From positions 1 to 64,000 of the forward strand of contig VFZU01000015.1 of NCBI GenBank assembly GCA_016870995.1: a stretch of DNA of 64,000 bases. Reading direction: 5' to 3'. This DNA is from Acidobacteriota bacterium (lineage in GTDB: Bacteria; Acidobacteriota; Terriglobia; Bryobacterales; Bryobacteraceae). The notes below the pieces were generated by a model. The model was not told where the DNA came from. It did not search any database and saw only the letters and a list, made by a program, of their open reading frames with translations. This document shows, in pieces, positions 9,705-17,361 of the stretch (within the stretch, counting starts at the first letter, position 1; every line of letters starts with the position of its first letter). The position numbers were made by a program, and so were the translations under genes.

Positions 9705-9824
9705 ATGAGTACATTTCAGTTGGTAGTGGCCGGTACGGTTGCTTTTGTGATCGTCCTGCCCGTCATGATCTTGATGACTCCTCCAACCGCATGGGTTGAC
9801 GCGATTTGGGGCAAGAAGAAGTAA
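9705..9824 (+). CDS. Small hydrophobic protein, 39 aa (possible microprotein)
   Basis: A 39-codon frame starting ATG-AGT-ACA and ending AAG-AAG-AAG-TAA. The product has one clear membrane segment (VVAGTVAFVIVLPVMILM, about residues 7-24), a short polar loop containing PPTAWVDAIW and a basic tail GKKK. This is the layout of a single-pass inner-membrane protein with a cytoplasmic C-terminus. A purine-rich GACGGA lies just upstream. It follows the DUF1501 gene by 42 nt on the same strand and may belong to that transcript. I do not recognise it. A chance ORF of this length is possible, but the coherent membrane segment and basic end are in its favour. Confidence 0.45.
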   Translation: MSTFQLVVAGTVAFVIVLPVMILMTPPTAWVDAIWGKKK

Positions 9825-9888
9825 CTCGACAGGCTCAACAAAGACTGGCTTCGTTGCGCATCTTCGCAAGCGTTGCGTCGATCGCCCT

Positions 9889-12477
9889 TTAGAAGCTCAG
9901 CCGCAGGCTGAACCGGAAGGCCCGCCCGTCGTTGAGCGTATTGGTAATGGCTCCAAAGTTAGGGTCAGTCAGAGACCAGCCTGGCTCAGCGAACTGCGGC
10001 GTGTTCGACAGGTTGATCGACTCGGCCCGGAAGTTCAACTTGAGATCCTTCGGTAGCGGCCAGTCGATAGAAATATTGGCGTTCAGATTGCGAATGTGCC
10101 CGCGGCGAAATACGTTACGACCGAGATTGCCCGTCAATTCGCCAACTGGGATGTAAGCGAAGGCCGATCTGGGCAGCAACTTCCTCGATTGATCCGGATG
10201 GCCAATCGTGCGGCCAAGAATCGTCGGGTCAAGAAGGTTGGGCCGATCGCCGGAAATACCGTCGACATTACCGAAACCAGGTGCATCGGAGCCGGTCGAC
10301 AGATTGAACGGAGTGCCCGTCTTCGCGAGGAATACGCTATTGAAGGTCCATTGGCCGAGCGGCTTCCATCGAGTCGGGATCAGGTAGCTGCCGCGCATCA
10401 GCAAAGCATGAGGTTGATCAAAATCGCTACGAGCCTTCAGATCTTTGTGGGTTTCAAATTCGCTCTGGCTGCGGTTTCTAAATCCATCGTTGTCGTACGC
10501 CGTGTTCGTATAGCTGGAGCCAAGGTCCATGGCTTTCGAAAGCGTGTAGGCAGTTTCAAGATTGATACCTTTGAAGCGCTGAATCGTCAGGGCAGCCTTG
10601 AATGCGTCGTAATAACCCCGGCTGGAAGAAGTCGTGTACCGGATATCCGCATAGCGAGCATCGGGGCGGCGTTCGTCGACATTGCCTGAGGTGGGAACAA
10701 TGCCGGGGATTTGGCGTGAGCGATTGAGATACCAGCGCTGAAGTAACTTCGAGGCGCGCGATCCGATATAGCCAGTCTCAAGGCGCATCAACTTGTTGAT
10801 TGGGATCTCCCACTTGAAGTTGTATTGATGCGAGTACGGTGTCGCGATGTCTTTAGCGAAAGCATAGAGCACTGTGCGTCCAGCCTGTGAGATGTCTGCG
10901 GGAAGCCGGCCGAGCGGGTTCAGCGGGTCGGGGTCGGGTATCACAAGCTTGATGTTGTTTGGCGCATTGAAGCGGATCGATTGAAATGTGACAGGAAAGA
11001 TCTCTCCGTAGTGAAGCCCATAGGCGGCGCGAAACACACCGAGGCCAGTCCGATAGGCGAGGCCAAGAGTGGGCCCGAAGTTGTTGTTGTCCGAGCCATA
11101 GCCAACATCATTCAGATTGTTGACTTCGTTGGGTCGTGAGATCGGCCGATAGTGAACGCCGTAGCTCACGGTCAAGTTCTTGGTGGCTTGCCAGGAATCT
11201 CCCGCGTAGAAGTAGTTGTCCCAGTTCCGGAAGCCTCTTTGCAGAGGTTTGATCGCAATGGACGTGTAGTAAAAGATCGGGATCCCAAAACGCAGGTTGG
11301 TGATCGCGTCATTGCCCTTGTTGTTAGAAAACTGGATCGCACCAAGTTGGGAGTCGCCTTCATAGCCATTCAACTGCCGGCGTAGCAACGTAAAGCCCGC
11401 CGAAAAGTTGTGACGATTCCGAGTATGCCGAATCGCCCCAGAGTAGCGAAATCGATTCTCAGTGCGATCGATCGGAACTGCATTGTGCGGGTTGATCGAG
11501 GACAGCGCGCCAGAAATGAATATCTGAGGCCCGAGGTTATTCCGCTCGGGGACTATCAGGGTTCTGACACGCTCAAAGCCGATGGCAAAAGAAGAAATGG
11601 TGGTCGGCGTCCAGGTCCGATTCCAGGTCAAATTCGCGTTGTGAGATTTCGTGGTCGTGTCTGGGTTTTGGCCCTTCACGAGTTGGAATGCCTTCACTTG
11701 CTGCGTGAGAAAAGAGTGACGCGCCGTCAAAGAGTCTTTGGAGGTGAGTTGAGTATCGAGGCGGCTATTCAGCGAATCGTTGTGGATCGATTGCGGCGAA
11801 TTGGTGTTCAGCATGCGCTGGTCGATGTCAGGCCGGTTGGGAGCATGGTTGGGATACAGGTCGAGGATCTGTTGAACATAGGCGCGAACACCAGGGTCGG
11901 TTGCAAGCGGTAAGCGCTCCGAGGCAAGCGGGACCAGCACGTTCCCGTTAACCTGGCCGCGCAACCGCTTCTGGCTACCCTCGATCGAGAGCGAAGTTTT
12001 CTTCGCGATCGGGCCGCCGATCGAAAACCCGTAGTCGTTATCCCGGGCGGGCTTGACGCCACCAACCTGGAAGAAGGCGCGCGAAGTCAGAATTGAATTC
12101 TGATGGGTGTAATTGAGCGTGCCATGCCACGCATTTCGGATGGCCGTAAGCAAGGGATGCGGTGTAGAAGGCGGCGTCCCGTACTCCGCACCAAAGTAAT
12201 TGCGATTCGGTTCGAAGGTCGAGTTGAAAGTGGCCGTCACCCCAACCCGCACGTTCAGTTCTTTCAGCGCGTTATTGTCGATCAGATTGAACTGGATATT
12301 CTCATTGCGGCGCGATTCGCCCGAGGCGGTGTCTGTCTGTCCAAGCAGGTTCAGTTGCGTACGGGCAGCCGTAGGCGTAGTGGTGGAAGGCTCGGCGGGG
12401 GCTTGCTCTTTCGGTGCGGGAGGAGTGCTTTGTGCAAAGTAGGCCCACGCCATCAGCAACAGAGCAATGAGGCGCAT
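9889..12477 (-). CDS. TonB-dependent receptor, Oar-like, without the N-terminal Ig-like domain
   Basis: Outer-membrane receptor/porin of 862 aa. It has a signal peptide (MRLIALLLMAWAYFAQS), then a low-complexity Pro/Thr/Ala linker to about residue 40, then beta-barrel sequence with 'YAGDSWQATKNLTVSYGVHY', 'SDNNNFGPTLGLAYRTGLG', 'LNFRAESINLSNTPQFAEPG' and a C-terminal strand ending LRLSF. Unlike typical Oar-type receptors of this phylum it lacks the N-terminal carboxypeptidase-regulatory-like (Ig) domain, and no convincing plug domain can be seen. It is shorter than the roughly 1000-1200 aa norm. There are no neighbours on the same strand downstream, so it looks monocistronic. Substrate unknown. 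An ancestral N-terminal deletion is possible, but the intact signal peptide argues that the gene works as it stands. Confidence 0.87.
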   Translation of the reverse strand: MRLIALLLMAWAYFAQSTPPAPKEQAPAEPSTTTPTAARTQLNLLGQTDTASGESRRNENIQFNLIDNNALKELNVRVGVTATFNSTFEPNRNYFGAEYGTPPSTPHPLLTAIRNAWHGTLNYTHQNSILTSRAFFQVGGVKPARDNDYGFSIGGPIAKKTSLSIEGSQKRLRGQVNGNVLVPLASERLPLATDPGVRAYVQQILDLYPNHAPNRPDIDQRMLNTNSPQSIHNDSLNSRLDTQLTSKDSLTARHSFLTQQVKAFQLVKGQNPDTTTKSHNANLTWNRTWTPTTISSFAIGFERVRTLIVPERNNLGPQIFISGALSSINPHNAVPIDRTENRFRYSGAIRHTRNRHNFSAGFTLLRRQLNGYEGDSQLGAIQFSNNKGNDAITNLRFGIPIFYYTSIAIKPLQRGFRNWDNYFYAGDSWQATKNLTVSYGVHYRPISRPNEVNNLNDVGYGSDNNNFGPTLGLAYRTGLGVFRAAYGLHYGEIFPVTFQSIRFNAPNNIKLVIPDPDPLNPLGRLPADISQAGRTVLYAFAKDIATPYSHQYNFKWEIPINKLMRLETGYIGSRASKLLQRWYLNRSRQIPGIVPTSGNVDERRPDARYADIRYTTSSSRGYYDAFKAALTIQRFKGINLETAYTLSKAMDLGSSYTNTAYDNDGFRNRSQSEFETHKDLKARSDFDQPHALLMRGSYLIPTRWKPLGQWTFNSVFLAKTGTPFNLSTGSDAPGFGNVDGISGDRPNLLDPTILGRTIGHPDQSRKLLPRSAFAYIPVGELTGNLGRNVFRRGHIRNLNANISIDWPLPKDLKLNFRAESINLSNTPQFAEPGWSLTDPNFGAITNTLNDGRAFRFSLRLSF

Positions 12478-12486
12478 TAAGAATCT

Positions 12487-12949
12487 TCAGCTTACCAAAG
12501 GGGAGTACTGCAGCAGACGGATCATCGGGTCAACACCTGTAACCTCAAGGGTTGTCCCTCTCCAAAGGAGTTGAGAAAAATCAACAGGCAGTGTTGTCGT
12601 AGCGGGCGTATTGACCCAATCCAAGTAGGCGAGACGGTTGAAGTTATACCGGGCGGCAATCTGACCGGTTGGGCTGATCACAAAGGAGTTTCGAAACGAA
12701 TCGCACGTGGCGGTGAGCGTGGCAACCCCAGTGCCACGATAGAAGCGCGTGTCGAGAACAACTCCGCGGAACTGCGGGGAGGCGCAAGCTCTGCTCTAGC
12801 GAAAAAAACAAGCCAGCAGTAACCAGGCTTTGTTGAGCGTCGAAGGTGATCTGCTTGAGCGGAGAGCCAAACTCGAATTCCCGGGTGTCGATTGGGCCTG
12901 GTCGTCGACGGTGTCTAAACTCGTGTCTCACGGGAGGCGACAGGTCCAA
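12487..12949 (-). pseudogene. Decayed gene, two out-of-frame fragments (possible pseudopilin-like C-terminus)
   Basis: This 491-nt gap between TonB receptor and MBL hydrolase holds no intact gene. On the minus strand one frame reads sensibly in the first half (containing EFGSPLKQITFDAQQSLVTA) and another frame in the second half (VVLDTRFYRGTGVATLTA, then NSFVISPTGQIAARYNF and on to a stop at 12487). Joined by a frameshift near 12790-12800 they would give one continuous beta-rich protein tail. The 'ITFD...' and 'ISPTGQI' strings recall the C-terminal strands of FimT/GspH-like minor pseudopilins, but that assignment is weak. No start codon or ribosome site was found. I read it as a degraded remnant of a gene that ran toward the receptor. 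Confidence 0.4.
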
Positions 12950-12968
12950 TCAGTGGTCGGCCCACCCG

Positions 12969-13598
12969 TTACTTAAGGAATGGGTTGTAGCGCGCCTCGT
13001 CTGCGATTGTGGTCTCGGGGCCATGGCCTGAATAAACCTCAGTTTCCGGGGGCAGGGTCAGCAACTTGGTTTTGATGCTCTTGAGCAGTCGCTCGAGGTT
13101 CCCCCCAGGCAGGTCAGTACGACCAATCGAACGGCGAAACAGCGCGTCTCCAGCGATCACTCGATTGGCTGCCGGGATGTAAAAGCTGATACTCGCAGGA
13201 GAGTGGCCAGGCGTCTCGAGCGCATGGAGCGTGTATTTCCCAAGTTCCAACTTCATACCTTCGGCAAGCTCATGCTCGATGGTGGTCTTCCGTGGTGCGG
13301 GAAGGTAGAACATCGCGGCCTGTCCGTCTATGGTGTCATACAGAAACTGCTCTCCGGGATGCATATAGGCCGGAACATTCAGCGCTTCTTTCGTTTCCGC
13401 CAATGCGCCGACATGGTCGAGGTGAGCATGGGTGATGAGGATCGCTTTTACATTTACCTTTAGCCGATCCACTTCAGCCAGAATGATGCCAGGTTCGTCG
13501 CCTGGATCGATAAGAAACGCTTCGCGAGTATCCTCGTCAGCGAGAATGGTGCAGTTTTGCTGGAATAAAAGCCCCACCGGCAAGACGGAGTGAATCAT
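12969..13598 (-). CDS. MBL-fold metallo-hydrolase, glyoxalase-II-like
   Basis: Cytoplasmic dinuclear metal hydrolase of 209 aa in the hydroxyacylglutathione-hydrolase-like (YcbL/GloB) group. The metal-binding motif THAHLDH gives H57, H59, D61 and H62; further ligands are H132 in ETPGHSP, D151 in IAGDALF and the late His of YSGHGPET. The length matches short, one-domain members that hydrolyse thioesters such as S-lactoylglutathione analogues; bacteria without glutathione use other thiols. It is divergent from the membrane protein at 13604, with only 5 nt between the two start codons, so each promoter must lie inside the other gene or one mRNA must be leaderless. Substrate is not determinable from sequence. 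Confidence 0.9.
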   Translation of the reverse strand: MIHSVLPVGLLFQQNCTILADEDTREAFLIDPGDEPGIILAEVDRLKVNVKAILITHAHLDHVGALAETKEALNVPAYMHPGEQFLYDTIDGQAAMFYLPAPRKTTIEHELAEGMKLELGKYTLHALETPGHSPASISFYIPAANRVIAGDALFRRSIGRTDLPGGNLERLLKSIKTKLLTLPPETEVYSGHGPETTIADEARYNPFLK

Positions 13599-13603
13599 AC
13601 ACT

Positions 13604-13993
13604 ATGATTATGGAAACTTCTGTGGATCTTCTGCTGCGCTGGGCGCATATTTTCCCCGCAATTGTTTTGATCGGTGGAGCCATTGGCGGAAGCCTGCTGG
13701 CTCAGCCGGCTGTGGCACCGATGGCTCGAGGTGCCGTCATTGGTGGGATTGTTGTCATGCTAGGCACAGGCCTCAGCATGATGATGAGTGCGATGGCCAC
13801 GGCCCCCAAGGGCTGGCATATGTGGTTTGGTATCAAGTTTCTATTTGCATTGCATGTCTTCGCAATGCTTTTCTTGCTCACCAAGCCCGGTGTGGCACCG
13901 GAAAAGCGCAAGCGCTGGCAAATCTCCGCAATTGTTGGAACTGCCTTGGTCGTTTTCGCCGCCGAATACTTGCGGCATCTGCGGGGTGCTTAA
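13604..13993 (+). CDS. Small integral membrane protein, four predicted membrane segments
   Basis: A 129-aa hydrophobic protein with about four membrane helices: WAHIFPAIVLIGGAIGG near 13-30, GAVIGGIVVMLGTGLSMMMS around 43-62, FGIKFLFALHVFAMLFLL near 75-92, and a last helix ISAIVGTALVVFAAEYL. A short basic loop PEKRKRW separates the last two. The layout and the conserved-looking His and Trp residues in helices resemble CopD/DUF-type small haem or copper membrane proteins, but no family can be named with confidence. An alternative start is the METSV methionine six nt downstream. The YgfZ gene begins at the base after this gene's TAA, so the two are cotranscribed. Confidence 0.75.
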   Translation: MIMETSVDLLLRWAHIFPAIVLIGGAIGGSLLAQPAVAPMARGAVIGGIVVMLGTGLSMMMSAMATAPKGWHMWFGIKFLFALHVFAMLFLLTKPGVAPEKRKRWQISAIVGTALVVFAAEYLRHLRGA

Positions 13994-14935
13994 GTGACGG
14001 GATACGAAGCCCTGAGGACATCCGCGGCTTGGCGTGATCTAAGCTCCCGCGGCCGCATTCTGGCCCACGGTGAAGACAACGCAAGGTTACTTCACGCGAT
14101 GAGTTCGAATCACGTGAATCAGCTTGAGGACGGCCAGGGCTGCTACGCATTTTTCTTGAGTACCCAGGGCCGCATCCAAAGCGACGCGACCATCCTCAAA
14201 TGCGGTGGAGTTTTTCTGATTGACTCAGAAGCTGCGGCGCACGCCGCACTTTTTGCGCATTTGGACAAGTTCATCATCGCGGATGACGTGACTCTCGAAG
14301 ATCTTGCCGATAGTCATTTTGAAATCGGAATCGAAGGGCCTTCCGCCTTGGATATTGCATCCAGCATATCCATTCCTGTTCCCGCCGCCAGTAATAGTGT
14401 CGTCAGTTTCGATGGCGGCTACGTCGCACGCATCAACGAAACGGGTTTCGAAGGAATCCGATTGATCCTGCCTATCGCCTCAAAGGCCAATTGGATCGCA
14501 AAGCTAGGCGCGGTTCCCGAGGCCGACGAAGCCGCATGGGAAACTGTACGTCTCGAGAATGGTAAGCCGCGATTTGGTGTCGAGATTCTGGACAAGCATC
14601 TCATTCAGGAGACACGGCTCATGCATGGGGTCCACTTCACAAAAGGCTGCTACCTCGGCCAGGAAATCGTCGAGCGCGTACGTGCTCGCGGTGCCGTTCA
14701 CAAAGGCCTCGCTGCTGTCACCATCGGGCTGAATGAAGTTCCCGCGAGAGAAACAGAATTGTGTGGCGGTGGCACAAAGGCGGGAGAACTACTCAATGCC
14801 CGCTACTCCCCGGCAGACAAAGCTTTGGTCGGCATCGCCATGTTGGGCGTAGATTACCTCAACGGAGAAAAGCACATCAGCTTTGGCGGCGGCGAAGTCA
14901 AGTTGAGATCTTCCAGTGCGTTCGCAGCCCGTTGA
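13994..14935 (+). CDS. ygfZ: YgfZ/GcvT-like folate-binding protein
   Basis: 313-aa member of the YgfZ (IBA57/COG0354) family, which uses tetrahydrofolate to help assemble or repair [4Fe-4S] enzymes. The diagnostic motif K217-G-C-Y-L-G-Q-E is present, followed by VERVRARGAVHKGLAA, and the N-terminal half has the aminomethyltransferase fold. The start is a GTG directly after the TAA of the upstream membrane-protein gene. The 3' end overlaps the converging hypothetical gene by 38 nt, so both coding ends constrain each other. Fe-S clients in this window include the IorA-like protein and the radical SAM protein, though any direct dependence is speculative. Confidence 0.9.
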   Translation: MTGYEALRTSAAWRDLSSRGRILAHGEDNARLLHAMSSNHVNQLEDGQGCYAFFLSTQGRIQSDATILKCGGVFLIDSEAAAHAALFAHLDKFIIADDVTLEDLADSHFEIGIEGPSALDIASSISIPVPAASNSVVSFDGGYVARINETGFEGIRLILPIASKANWIAKLGAVPEADEAAWETVRLENGKPRFGVEILDKHLIQETRLMHGVHFTKGCYLGQEIVERVRARGAVHKGLAAVTIGLNEVPARETELCGGGTKAGELLNARYSPADKALVGIAMLGVDYLNGEKHISFGGGEVKLRSSSAFAAR

Positions 14936-15731
14936 GCGGCTCGCGAGGCTCGGACACTTCTAACGTTAGCCCGATTTGCCGGGGCTGCAAAAGATTCGCA
15001 AAAGCTCCTGCATGCAATTCGCGTTGGATCTCAATGCTCTGGATGGAGACATGCAGCAGCTTCAGGTTGTCGAGCAATCCATGTAGGTCGTCCGGCTCCA
15101 GATTGCGATGGCCGGATAGGTTCAATTCGAGATCGTAGCTCCGACGCAAGTTGCTTTTCAGTTGCTGGTCGAAATTGGCGATAAAGCGGACATCCTTAAG
15201 ATCGTCGACGATCAGACTGAATCGCGAAAAAGGCTCTGCCATCTCTGCCGTAGGCGGCTCCCGCAGTTGATCGAGGATGGCGATGAATCCATCACGCCAG
15301 TTCGAGATCAACAAATCCAGGTAAGGCTGCCATGTAACTTCAGTGGCGCGCACTTCCGGCAAAACTTTAGAACGTTTGGGATGTTGGGCGAGCAGTGCCG
15401 CAAATTCGCTACCCGCAACCGCGCTGCACAAGCTGTGAATACTGGTGGGGCGAGCCATCAGATTCGGATGCAATCCTTGCAGAATTGTCTGAATGTGGCT
15501 CAAAGCTGGCACCGCATTCACAACGATCTCGCGTTCCCCCGACGGCCTCACCCGAGCAATCAGAGTCGGACGTGGAAATAGCGGACTGGTGGGCGCCGTG
15601 GCGGGAGCGATATGCAAAAGCCAATGCTCCTGATTCGTTTCCACCAGCAGGTAGTATTTGGATACGTGAGCCGGGTCAGGGGCCAGCGAATGCGCGAATG
15701 GCTTGAGTCGCTCCAGCTTCAGCGTCGGCAA
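14898..15731 (-). CDS. Conserved-looking hypothetical protein, 277 aa
   Basis: I do not recognise this protein. It is soluble, with no signal peptide or membrane helix. Residues about 1-65 are beta-rich ('KYYLLVETNQEHWLLHIAPA') and the C-terminal half is helical, with 'WQPYLDLLISNWRDGFIAIL' and 'LDNLKLLHVSIQSIEIQREL'. The only usable start near the frame's beginning is a TTG at 15731. The frame stays open back to the galU stop codon at 15861 and the upstream residues still look coding-like ('DFSFVSRPWTNNLRSKLE'), but no ATG, GTG or TTG lies there, so the true N-terminus is uncertain and an upstream part may have been lost. It lies downstream of galU in the same direction. Its 3' end overlaps ygfZ by 38 nt. 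Confidence 0.6.
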   Translation of the reverse strand: MPTLKLERLKPFAHSLAPDPAHVSKYYLLVETNQEHWLLHIAPATAPTSPLFPRPTLIARVRPSGEREIVVNAVPALSHIQTILQGLHPNLMARPTSIHSLCSAVAGSEFAALLAQHPKRSKVLPEVRATEVTWQPYLDLLISNWRDGFIAILDQLREPPTAEMAEPFSRFSLIVDDLKDVRFIANFDQQLKSNLRRSYDLELNLSGHRNLEPDDLHGLLDNLKLLHVSIQSIEIQRELHAGAFANLLQPRQIGLTLEVSEPREPLNGLRTHWKIST

Positions 15732-15860
15732 GTTCGATTCGAGTTTTGACCGTAGATTATTGGTCCAGGGCCTTGAGACAAACGAAAAATCAATTCCGCA
15801 ATCGCGACCGCTTCGCTGGGTTTGACGGGCGGGAGCAATTGAGAAGGCGTCATGGATTGC

Positions 15861-16745
15861 TTAGAGGCTTAGCCCCTTCAGATAGTTGCGGAAAGGCGCT
15901 CCCAGATCGCTTCGTTTTAAAGCAAATTCTACGGTTGCCTTCAGGAAGCCCAACTTGTCGCCTGCATCATATCGCTGCCCATCGAAACGGAAGCCGTAAA
16001 TGGGGCGCGTCCGCAGCAGATGCCTCAGTCCATCGGTAAGCTGAATTTCGCCGATCGCACCCGGCCCGGTAGCCTCAATCGAAGAGAAGATCTCAGGCGT
16101 TAGAATGTAGCGCCCAATGATCGCAAGGTTCGAGGGAGCATCTACCGCCTTGGGCTTCTCGACAAGATTGCGAATTCTGTACAGGCGGTCCTGGGTACCG
16201 TTGTGCGGCACGGGCTCGGCATCGACAACCCCGTAGTTGTGGATCTGATCCTTCGGCACTTCCATCAAGGCCACCACACTCGCCCCATAGAACTCGTACA
16301 CATCGATCAGCTGCCGGATGCAGGGAACATCGCTATCGATAACATCGTCGGCAAGCACCACTGCAAACGGTTCGTTGCCAACCAGTTCTTTTGCCCGAAG
16401 CACCGCATGGCCAAGCCCAAGCGCCTCCTTTTGGCGGACATAAGAGACGTCGATCATATCCGAGATCGCTCGGACAGCCGACAACATCTCTTTCTTGCCC
16501 TTCGATTCAAGCGTATGCTCAAGCTCAAAGCTGACGTCGAAGTGGTCCTCAATCGCCGACTTGCCACGACCAGTAACAATGATCATGTTCTGAATGCCCG
16601 AGTGCAGTGCCTCTTCAACACCATATTGGATAATTGGCTTATCCACCAGGGGCAGCATCTCTTTGGGGCTGGATTTAGTGGCTGGCAGGAACCGGGTGCC
16701 CAGTCCAGCGGCGGGGAAGACTGCTTTGCGAACCTTCGGACTCAT
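15861..16745 (-). CDS. galU: UTP--glucose-1-phosphate uridylyltransferase
   Basis: Makes UDP-glucose from UTP and glucose-1-phosphate for envelope polysaccharides and trehalose or galactose metabolism. The 294-aa length is normal. The N-terminal nucleotide-binding signature reads VFPAAGLGTRFLPATKSSPK, followed by EMLPLVDKPIIQYGVEEA. Later motifs are VVLADDVIDSD (metal-binding Asp), GVVDAEPV, NLVEKPKA and GIQLTDGL-like EIQLTDGLRHLL. The start ATG at 16745 is consistent with the family. The hypothetical gene 14898-15731 follows in the same direction, 129 nt further on. Regulation is not evident; an A/T-rich stretch between this gene and the divergent TPR gene holds the promoters. Confidence 0.96.
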   Translation of the reverse strand: MSPKVRKAVFPAAGLGTRFLPATKSSPKEMLPLVDKPIIQYGVEEALHSGIQNMIIVTGRGKSAIEDHFDVSFELEHTLESKGKKEMLSAVRAISDMIDVSYVRQKEALGLGHAVLRAKELVGNEPFAVVLADDVIDSDVPCIRQLIDVYEFYGASVVALMEVPKDQIHNYGVVDAEPVPHNGTQDRLYRIRNLVEKPKAVDAPSNLAIIGRYILTPEIFSSIEATGPGAIGEIQLTDGLRHLLRTRPIYGFRFDGQRYDAGDKLGFLKATVEFALKRSDLGAPFRNYLKGLSL

Positions 16746-16842
16746 GTAGTTTTATCTTACTGAACAAAGCTTTACGATTTATTTCCGTGCTTAAGCCATT
16801 TTCCGATTGCCATATGGTCAAGATTTCGATAGTAATGAAGCC

Positions 16843-17325
16843 ATGACCGATCCGAGGGTCGAACTTGCGATCCGGCTGTTCCAGGATGCATACCAAATGC
16901 AGATGCATGGAGAGCTGGATGTTGCGATGGACCTTTACAAGAAGTCGATCCACTTGCACCCCACCGCGGAAGCGTATACGTTCCTCGGTTGGGCCTATCG
17001 TTTTCAGGGGCGACTGGATGATGCCATCCTCGAATGCAAGCACGCGATCGAAATTGACCCGACGTTCGGCAACCCCTACAACGATATCGGCGCGTACCTG
17101 ATCGAAAAGGGGCAAGTGGATGATGCGATCCCTTGGCTCGAGAAGGCTACCAAGAGTGTACGTTACGACAGCTACCACTATCCTTGGTACAACCTCGGTC
17201 GCGCCTACGTGCAAAAGGATCAATACCGCCGTGCACAGGATTGCTTCCAGCAGGCGGTAGATATCGAACCCGACTACGCAATGGCGAGGCAGGCTCTCGA
17301 AAAAGTAAAACGAATGACGCAGTGA
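16843..17325 (+). CDS. TPR-repeat protein
   Basis: A soluble 160-aa protein built mostly of tetratricopeptide repeats: one around AYTFLGWAYRFQGRLDDAIL, the next around PYNDIGAYLIEKGQVDDAIP, the last around YNLGRAYVQKDQYRRAQDCF. It therefore acts as a protein-protein interaction scaffold; partners are unknown. The frame can be read from a TTG at 16807, but I prefer the ATG at 16843 (MTDPRVELA): the extra 12 residues are not TPR-like, and a TTGCCA...17 nt...TAGTAA promoter-like pair (16807-16835) would lie in them, giving a very short 5' leader. The gene ends inside a strong hairpin shared with the converging molybdopterin gene. Confidence 0.82.
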   Translation: MTDPRVELAIRLFQDAYQMQMHGELDVAMDLYKKSIHLHPTAEAYTFLGWAYRFQGRLDDAILECKHAIEIDPTFGNPYNDIGAYLIEKGQVDDAIPWLEKATKSVRYDSYHYPWYNLGRAYVQKDQYRRAQDCFQQAVDIEPDYAMARQALEKVKRMTQ

Positions 17326-17361
17326 TTCAAGTGGGCCTTAAGCCCACTTGAATCCTTCTTT
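17324..17361. terminator. Perfect 13-bp hairpin spanning both stop codons of converging genes
   Basis: GATTCAAGTGGGC (17324-17336), a 5-nt loop CTTAA, and its exact reverse complement (17342-17354), followed on the + strand by CTTCTTTT. The hairpin includes the TGA of the TPR gene (17323-17325) and the TAA of the molybdopterin-subunit gene (17338-17340), so both genes end inside it. The T-rich tail favours termination of rightward transcripts. In the leftward direction no U-tract follows, so it may only protect that 3' end. Confidence 0.7.

Noticed and set aside
16807-16842. Longer N-terminus of the TPR protein from TTG at 16807
   Set aside because: The added residues are not TPR-like and the bases resemble a -35/-10 pair; the ATG at 16843 is the better start.
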